Assembly (NCBI GenBank): GCA_950295325.1
Contig: OX485808.1
Location: 23,084,527-23,148,526, forward strand
Source of the DNA: Polytrichum commune
Taxonomy: Eukaryota; Streptophyta; Polytrichopsida; Polytrichales; Polytrichaceae
Length of the DNA stretch: 64,000 nt
Reading direction: 5' to 3'
Shown here in pieces: positions 57,629 through 64,000 of the stretch. The notes under the pieces were generated by a model. That model saw only the letters and a program-made list of their open reading frames with translations, did not search any database and was not told the origin of the DNA. The position numbers and the translations under genes were made by a program. How positions within the stretch are numbered: the first letter of the stretch is position 1; the number at the start of each line of letters is the position of its first letter.

Positions 57629-59644
57629 TGTGAGCCCAAAAGGGTGCCCACATTTAGTCTTAGACCCTTGAAACGTTAGTTGATGCACTTTGAAGTAGCA
57701 TGTTACTTCACAAAAATATAAAAAGAGTGAAATGTTAGTCTTAGAAGTACCATGTTGTAAGAGGCTAGGATGTGAGTTGTTATTGTGTTTTTACCTTCGG
57801 AAGGATTTGAGTGAATGAGGATAGGTAAGGAGAACTTGGATTGAGTAGTTAGTGAGTAGGCTAGTACAAATGGATGGAGACAACCAAAGTGACTCAAGAG
57901 GCAAGTGCATTCGAATTGGGATGAATGGAGGATCACATGGAGCGCACAAGTGGACCACCTCATCATGGCCACTTAATGGGGAAGGCCCAAGGAAGAATGC
58001 AAGGTGGAGGATAAGCAAATTCTCAAAGCACCAATCAAATCACGAGTTAAGCATCGTGGTTTGAATTAAGTGGTGAGCGACGATTTGGGAAAGTAAGGGG
58101 AGAAAGTTATGGCGGCGGAAAGCGAAGGAGGCTAAGTTTGGGTTGAAGCATCCCAAGTTTGGTAAAGTGTGGTAGGTAGAAAGCCAAGGCTAGTTAAATG
58201 TTCGAATTAGGATCATTGTTGATCATTTGAAGGAGGAAGGCTTAGAAGATAGGATTGGCGCCTACTAAGTAGGAGGAAATCTCAAGGGCTTATCGTGAGC
58301 CTTGAGGGTGCTCACCCCCTCAAGCTTACTATATAATCCCTCATTCTTCCCTCACTCATCCTCTCTCTTTCCTTTGTGCTCCAAGGCACCCCACGAGTTA
58401 TAAGTGTGGGTGTGGGAAGCCATATTGGAGCACATGTGTGTGCTTAGTTTTTAGTTTGAGAGCCAAGGCTTGTTAGCCTTGAAGAGGGCTTGACCTCTTG
58501 GTAGAATTAGTGTTGACGTGAAGGATTTTAAAGTTAATTCATGATTCCAATTTGTGGTACTTAAAGTTCATGTTTTGAATACACGTGGTTGCAAGTTCCA
58601 TGTTTAAGAGTTGAGCACTTGATGTTGTGATGAGTGCAAAAATATACTTGTGTGGATTAGTTAGTCTTAGTGAAGTTAGGAAATTCTCTCTCTCCCTCTC
58701 TTCTCTAGGAAGTTGAGCTCTTAGAGCTCGGGAAAAAATGTGGAATTAGGTAGGGGACTTAGTGGGATTAGTGGAATTAGGTAGGTGAATTAGGGGGAGG
58801 CCTTGGAGAAGCTCTCTTTTTCATTTTCTGGTTTTTGTGGTTGAGGGTGGAGAAACTTAGTTAGAAGTAGCCGCAGCTAAGGAGCTGGGTTTATGAAGGA
58901 GCTGGGTTTATTTAATTAGAAGTAAGGAGCTGGGTTTATTTAGTTAGAAGTAAGGAGCTGGGTTTATGAAGGACCTGGGTTTGTTTAGTTAGAAGCTAAG
59001 GAGCTGGGTTCATGAAGGAGCTGGGTTTATGAAGGAGCTGGGTTTGTTTAGTTAGAAAGTAAAGAGCTGGGTTTATGAAGGACCTGGGTTTGTTTAGTTA
59101 GAAGCTAAGGAGCTGGGTTCATGAAGGAGCTGGGTTTATGAAGGAGCTGGGTTTGTTTAGTTAGAAGCTAAGAAGCTGGGTTTATGAAGGAGCTTAGTAG
59201 ATAGCCTACCTAATTAGCTCATAGACAAGTAGTTAGTTACATTATGCTAGTTAGTGTTATGTGTGGCTTTCACAAGTAAATGTATTTGAGATTGACTATA
59301 GAGAATAGTGTTTTTTTTAACACTTGCATCCTCTCTTTAAAAATAAACCACGTGCACAACTTAATGGAGAATGTGGAGCACTCTCGCGATGGCAAGACAA
59401 ACGAAGCAAAGACCAAAGGTGCGAGAGAGAGATTGACATAAGTCACATAAGTATTTCTTAATACTTAAAGGCTTATGTACGGTATGGAGACACCAATGAA
59501 ATTCTAGTTAAATCCAAGACCACTTGAAGGGTGAACCTTGCACTATGGACTCATCCAAGTCCAAATCCAATACCGCGGAGGAATGTGAGCCCAAACCCAC
59601 TACTCGGACTACGGACGCTTAAGGGTGGGGGGTTTGGCCTCACA
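57629..59644 (+). repeat. 3' LTR (2016 bp)
   Basis: Same length as the 5' LTR, at a constant offset of 9226 bp throughout; no difference noticed in a line-by-line reading. TATA at 58330-58336; polyadenylation signal AATAAA at 59342-59347. Confidence 0.96.
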
Positions 59645-59649
59645 GGCTT
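59645..59649. repeat. Target-site duplication, right (gypsy)
   Basis: GGCTT, equal to 48398-48402. Confidence 0.92.
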
Positions 59650-59739
59650 TCACACTGTGCTTGGCCGAAGGCTCCAATTCCTATATTTTTATTGGTTATT
59701 TCCATCCCATTTCTTTGGACTCTCAACAAAGTTTGGCCA

Positions 59740-60056
59740 TCCAAGTCGAGAGGCCGTCGATTTCCACCAATCAAATTGCAGGAAACCAAGAATTCGACCT
59801 CTCGACCCTTCACACTAGAGGCCAAAATCAAAAGGCCGTCGCAATATGAAATGCCTACAAGGCACTGCTTTTTGGCCAAGGCGACGGACTTCTCGAAGGA
59901 AGTTTGGGTTGGGTGGGAATGGAAACCCAAACTATGGTCGAGAGGCCGTCGATTTTTTCCATAAAAGAATCAAACATTGAGAAGATCTTGGTCATTAGAT
60001 TGGAGGGGTAGTTTTGGGCAGGGAATAAAGTAGGACGTTCCTTCTTCCTTTGGCCT
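59740..60056. repeat. Block of about 320 bp, paralogous to 48050-48402
   Basis: Shares CGAGAGGCCGTCGATTTCCA, CAAATTGCAGGAAACCAAGA, AAGGCGACGGACT, CCCAAACTATGGTCGAGAGG and TAGATTGGAGGGG-type words with 48050-48402, in the same order and orientation. It supplies the empty-site control for the gypsy insertion. Confidence 0.85.
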
Positions 60057-61079
60057 TTGGAGGCTTCACACAGTGCCTGGCCGAAAGCTCCAATCACTAT
60101 ATTTCATTCGCTACTTCCAGCCCATTTCTTTGGACTCTCAACAAAGTTTGACCAGTCAATCCCACGGCCTCTCAACTCGGACGGCCATAGTGTGAAGCGG
60201 CCCTCACACTATACATGCCCGCATGAAGGCACCGATTCCTATATGTGATTGGCTATGTATTTCTAGCCCATTTCTTCGGACTCTCAACAAAGTTTGACCA
60301 TTCAATCCCACGGCCTCTCAACTCGGACGGCCATAGTGTGAAGCGGCCCCCACACTATATATGCCCGCCTGAAGGCACCGATTCCTATATGTGATTGGCT
60401 ATGTATTTCCAGCCCATTTCTTTGGGCTCTCAACAAAGTTTGGCCATTCAATCCCACGGCCTCTCGACTTGGGCGGCCATAGTGTGAAGCGGCCCTCACA
60501 CTATATATGCCCGCCTGAAGGCACCGATTCCTATATGTAATTGGCTATGTATTTCCAGCCCATTTCTGTGGGCTCTCAACAAAGTTTGACCATTCAATCC
60601 CACGGCCTCTTGACTTGGGTGGCCATAGTGTGAAGCGGCCCTCACACCATATATGCCCGCCTGAAGGCACCGATTCCTATATGTGATTGGCTATGTATTT
60701 CCAGCCCATTTCTTTGGGCTCTCAACAAAGTTTGGCCATTCAATCCCACGGCCTCTCCACTCGGACGGCCATAGTGTGAAGCGGCCCTCACACTATATAT
60801 GCCCGCCTGAAGGCACCGATTCCTATATGTGATTGGCTATGTATTTCCAGCCCATTTCTTTGGACTCTCAACAAAGTTTGACCATTCAATCCCACGGCCT
60901 CTCGACTCGGACGGCCATAGTGTGAAGCGGCCCTCACACTATACATGCCCGCCTGAAGGCACCGATTCCTATATGTGATTGGCTATATATTTCCAGCCCA
61001 TTTCTTTGGGCTGTCAACAAAGTTTGGCCATTCAATCCCACGGCCTCTCGACATGGGCGGCCATAGTGTGAAGCGGCCT
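60057..61079. repeat. 146-bp tandem array, seven units
   Basis: CCATAGTG recurs at 60185, 60331, 60477, 60623, 60769, 60915 and 61061, always 146 bp apart. Each unit begins TCACACTATATATGCCCGCC and ends GGCCATAGTGTGAAGCGGCC, so each monomer is itself bounded by TCACACTAT/ATAGTGTGA inverted repeats, as if a MITE had been tandemly amplified. Confidence 0.93.
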
Positions 61080-61082
61080 TTA

Positions 61083-62239
61083 GTATTCCTCAAACTCATT
61101 CGACCCATCTATAAGTCGGGGTCGGATCTTCCCGTTCCTCGCCGCAATGCCACCTATTATATTTAGTCAAGCCAAGCAAAGAAGCACTCGTACCATTGTG
61201 ACTCCCAATGGGAAAATGAAGAAGATATGTATGGATAAGATCCAACTCCGTCTCGCCCATTCCAATATACATGCATACTCCAAATCGAAGCTAAAGTTGT
61301 CATTGACTTGTGGCGTAATATATTCTCCACCTACTAAACATGGACGGAAAAAGGAGTGGATGAAATACATTCCTTGTGTTGCATCCATGTCTCCTGCCAA
61401 AGATGCCTACCTAATGCCTCCTACTCTCATCTAGGTACCGACCACATGCATATTTATAGTTGGGAAGAAAAAAGGGCTTGTTATTCTAGGTACCGACTTG
61501 CCCCCCCTATTACCGACCATGTGGCGCCCCCTCATTGGCACAACCGACCCACGTGTGTGTGCGTTCCCCACGTTCCCCACGTTCCCAAAGATGTCATGCC
61601 TTCCTCACGTTTGTTTGTTTTTATTTATTTATTCAAAGATGGGCGGTATTGTGGGTGGTTATTATTAGTAACCTAATTGGGCACATGACACAACCTAATT
61701 CTTGGCAATGAACGGGGAGAAACGACCACTAGTTACGGATGCACCACTTGAGTTCGAGAAATAACTGGTTGAAGTTCCCGGCTTCGGGAACTTTGCCCAT
61801 GGTTTTAGAGGAATCTATGGAGTATACCTCGAATGGAAACACTAGGTTTTTCACCGATCATGCCCAAAAGTCTCCCCAACCACCGGTTTTCGGAATGGTT
61901 TTCCTACTTAGGTAAGATAGGTGTGTGTTATTTAGATACTTTTTCTCTTTGTACCCCATTTCTTGTAGGATATGAATTAGTGCAAGATAATGATCCATGA
62001 ATCCCAATCGTGTCCATAGCCATGTGTCGTGTACTTTTTGGAGTTCGTGTTTTGATATATTGTTCATTGTCAAAGTGAAGAGCCTTGTGCTCATTGGATG
62101 ATCATAGAAGTTAGGTCCTCCTAGTTGTGTGGACAATCGAATCTATAAACATTGCCATATTTCGAGGTTGTAGTCTGATTTCTTGGAACACATGTCTTTA
62201 TGGTGTCCGAGCTTAGATCCACACCTAACCCGATACGAC
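61083..62239. other. No recognisable gene
   Basis: A 95-codon frame at 61147-61434 (plus, basic, KMKKICMDKIQL) and a 92-codon frame at 62136-61858 (minus) are open but match nothing I know. 'ACGTTCCCC' words repeat near 61561-61585. Confidence 0.4.
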
Positions 62240-62242
62240 TTA

Positions 62243-62440
62243 GGGCCAGTTCACACTGGGTCCCAAGTCCTTAAGTCTCAAGTCACTTGAGGTCAACCCG
62301 TGCGATCTTAACCGTTGAGAGCATGGAAGTTGGGACTTACCACTTCACACATGGTCCCAAGTCTTAAGTCCCAAGTATGATATGGATGCCCACGTGGCAA
62401 GACTTTTTGGAGGCGAGGCTTGGGACTTGTGTTGAGAGTA
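62243..62440 (-). mobile_element. Truncated Harbinger-like MITE
   Basis: It starts TTA|GGGCCAGTTCACACTGGGTC and continues with the words of the right arm of 5676-7726 and 27762-28563 in reverse (CAAGTCACTTGAGGTCAA, GCATGGAAGTTGGGACTT). The far end is lost after GGGACTTGTGTTGAGAG. Confidence 0.65.
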
Positions 62441-62592
62441 ATTATTATACTTACTCCTTCTCTCTCTCAACATATCGCCAATAATTTATCCATCTGTGCT
62501 TAATTTGGGTTTTCACATACCGTAATCACTCGTTTGGATAACCCGTTTGCTAAGTATTCTCAAACCATTGCACTTGTGACAACTTGCTCAAC

Positions 62593-62744
62593 CACTACAT
62601 TAATCAAGTCCCTTTCTCGACATGCATTACTTGCCATAGTTTATCACTCAATCTTCCTTTCCCTTGGCCACTACATTAATCAAGTCCCTTTCTCGACATA
62701 CATTACTTGCCATAGTTTCTCACTCAATCTTCCTTTCCCTTGGC
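62593..62744. repeat. 76-bp tandem duplication
   Basis: CACTACATTAATCAAGTCCC... (62593-62668) is followed directly by a near-identical copy (62669-62744). No gene. Confidence 0.9.
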
Positions 62745-64000
62745 CATCGCCTATAAGTTTGTCATTCCATCACATGCTTATAACTTGCAATCCTCTTACC
62801 ACACATACAACATAAACAATTGCTCTCAACTCCATACACGCATGATGTCCAACGTAGACTTGCCACATTCAATCTACTTTGAGTTGTGTAAGATTACAAT
62901 TAGTTTCATGTTCCAAAACACCAAGACAATTCCACCAAAGGCTCGTTCATTTACTCTCAATGTCAAAACCTAATTGGTTTGAGAATACGAATCACTCGCT
63001 TCTTAAAGTCTATTTGTCACGCCTTGAGTTCCCTATTTGGGAATAGCTTATCACTATGATCTCAATCTCTAAGCTTTGGTAATCAAGAAGTCATGTACCT
63101 ATCCTACGCTAAGACCATACCAGATATTTGCTTGTGGAAAATAGCATGTCTTCTTCTTGGGATAGCCTCCCTCTTGTAGAAGACAATCAAGGGGGCATTG
63201 GTTAGGCCTGGCAGCTGTCTTTGAGCGGCTATAGCCTCCACTTCTTTCTCTAAATAAGAAATTAACCACAAATTTGTGGATCAAAGGCAACTATTTTGAA
63301 AATGGCATGCTCGAACTAGGCGATAGCCAACAAATGTGGTTTGCACTTGTGCTAAGATAATATTTTCATCATGAAGTTTGCATGTGCAATGAATATTTTA
63401 ATTTATGAAGGAAAACAACATCCATTTAAAGTGACGATTTCAAGCTTTCACTTCACTACACTATGTATAAATGCACAAACTTAACAAATATATGGACCTA
63501 TGCAACCCATAGTTGCATGTTGCTTATCGTACCGGTACCGAGATACGGGCGTTATTTTTTCTTTTCTTTTCTATTATGTTGCTTTTCGTACACGTAGCAC
63601 GTGGGTGCACAAATAGCATACTAATTGCGGCTTTGGGTTACAAAATATACATAGGTTTAGAGTATTATTTTTACTAGAAATGTAGATGTATTATGCCTTG
63701 TAGAACGTTGGTACGTAAGTCTACACCAAGGGCAAACATATGTAAAATTTTATAGGCAATTAGGCCAGGCTTAACCTGGATATGATTATCCAACATTTGC
63801 ACAATTCATCCAATCTATGGATGGTTCATCCACCGTCATCGCGCATTGCCAACCCAAGACCCTGGATTTAGGGTTTGGTTTTGAGGTTTTGGAAGGGCAA
63901 GGGGAGGTCTAGAATAAAGGTTATCATTGAGGGAGATACGGGGGAAGGTTCACCACTTGGATGTAGCAGAAGATGAAGTGTTGTTTTCCTATGAATATTT
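62745..64000. other. No recognisable feature
   Basis: No convincing ORF. A GAGCGGCTATAGCCTCCACT motif at 63223 resembles words in the 38.8-39.7 kb block. Confidence 0.4.

Larger units (their letters stand above)
48403..59644 (+). mobile_element. Complete Ty3/gypsy LTR retrotransposon, 11.2 kb
   Basis: 5' LTR 48403-50418, primer binding site, leader, gag-pol ORF 51328-57447, 3' LTR 57629-59644. The target duplication is GGCTT at 48398-48402 and 59645-59649. A paralogous empty site at 60052-60080 (TTGGAGGCTT|CACACAGTGCC) confirms the boundaries. The two LTRs have the same length and I found no difference between them, so insertion was very recent. The domain order is gag, protease, RT, RNase H, integrase. 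No chromodomain is seen; the protease DGGS motif and large size suggest the Tat/Athila side of plant gypsy elements, but the lineage is not certain. Confidence 0.95.
48027..61079. mobile_element. Harbinger-like element with internal arrays, split by a gypsy element
   Basis: The left end GGGCCTCTTCACACTATGG follows TTA (48024-48026). The right end, inverted, is AGGCCGCTTCACACTATGG and is followed by TTA (61080-61082). Without the retrotransposon the element is about 1.8 kb. It consists of two related blocks of about 320 bp (48027-48402 plus start of 59645; about 59740-60056) and seven 146-bp units. No transposase. The TSD and ends fit PIF/Harbinger, but the ends are shared by many units, so the outer limits are inferred. 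Confidence 0.6.

Noticed and set aside
48477-58064. Pairs of open frames (89, 75 and 70 codons) found identically in both gypsy LTRs
   Set aside because: They are duplicated because the LTRs are; no domain, and they overlap each other on opposite strands.
60057-61079. CRISPR-like array
   Set aside because: The units are contiguous 146-bp repeats without spacers, in plant DNA.
61147-61434. 95-codon basic frame as a possible small gene
   Set aside because: No motif, no splice context, and a comparable antisense frame exists; not separable from chance.

Overview
The window looks like transposon-rich nuclear DNA of a land plant with a large genome. Reasons: GT-AG introns of about 150 bp, a plant-type MULE transposase, a Ty3/gypsy element primed by what looks like tRNA-Gly, an L1-type LINE with a zf-RVT domain, a tRNA-derived SINE, many small inverted-repeat elements, and two captured exons of a mitochondrial dicarboxylate/tricarboxylate carrier. 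I could not fix the species or even the division. I found no convincing host gene in its own context; every recognisable protein belongs to, or is carried by, a mobile element. All boundaries were worked out by eye.

Layout. 1-8.5 kb: small MITE, SINE and Harbinger-like pieces, several nested. 8.9-27.4 kb: one decayed LINE on the minus strand (about 4 kb of its own sequence), cut into five pieces by four insertions. Three are solo LTRs (10625-12678, 12863-14663, 15509-16417). The fourth is a 9.5-kb Mutator-like element (17234-26776) with terminal inverted repeats and a 10-bp target duplication. At the MULE the LINE reading frame joins exactly across the insertion; the same holds at the 15.5-kb and 12.9-kb LTRs. 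27.7-48 kb: scattered MITEs, degenerate tandem repeats, a decayed Harbinger Myb-like ORF, and long stretches with nothing recognisable. 48.0-61.1 kb: a Harbinger-like element (TTA target site) with internal tandem arrays, split by an 11.2-kb Ty3/gypsy retrotransposon whose two 2016-bp LTRs look identical, so it is very young. 61-64 kb: mostly unannotated, plus one truncated MITE.

The most interesting object is the MULE. It carries a two-exon transposase gene with DDE residues and a SWIM finger, broken by a single in-frame TGA. Inverted tandem arrays flank that gene. A second, convergent two-exon gene encodes an unfamiliar protein with a zinc-finger-like N-terminal part and a glutamate/aspartate tail. 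Close to the right end are host gene fragments, including two carrier exons with their intron. The layout recalls MuDR (two convergent genes) combined with Pack-MULE capture. The gypsy element has its own oddities: a stop codon just before the integrase GPY region in an otherwise open 2039-codon ORF, no visible polypurine tract, and inverted TAATTGG sequences at both inner LTR edges.
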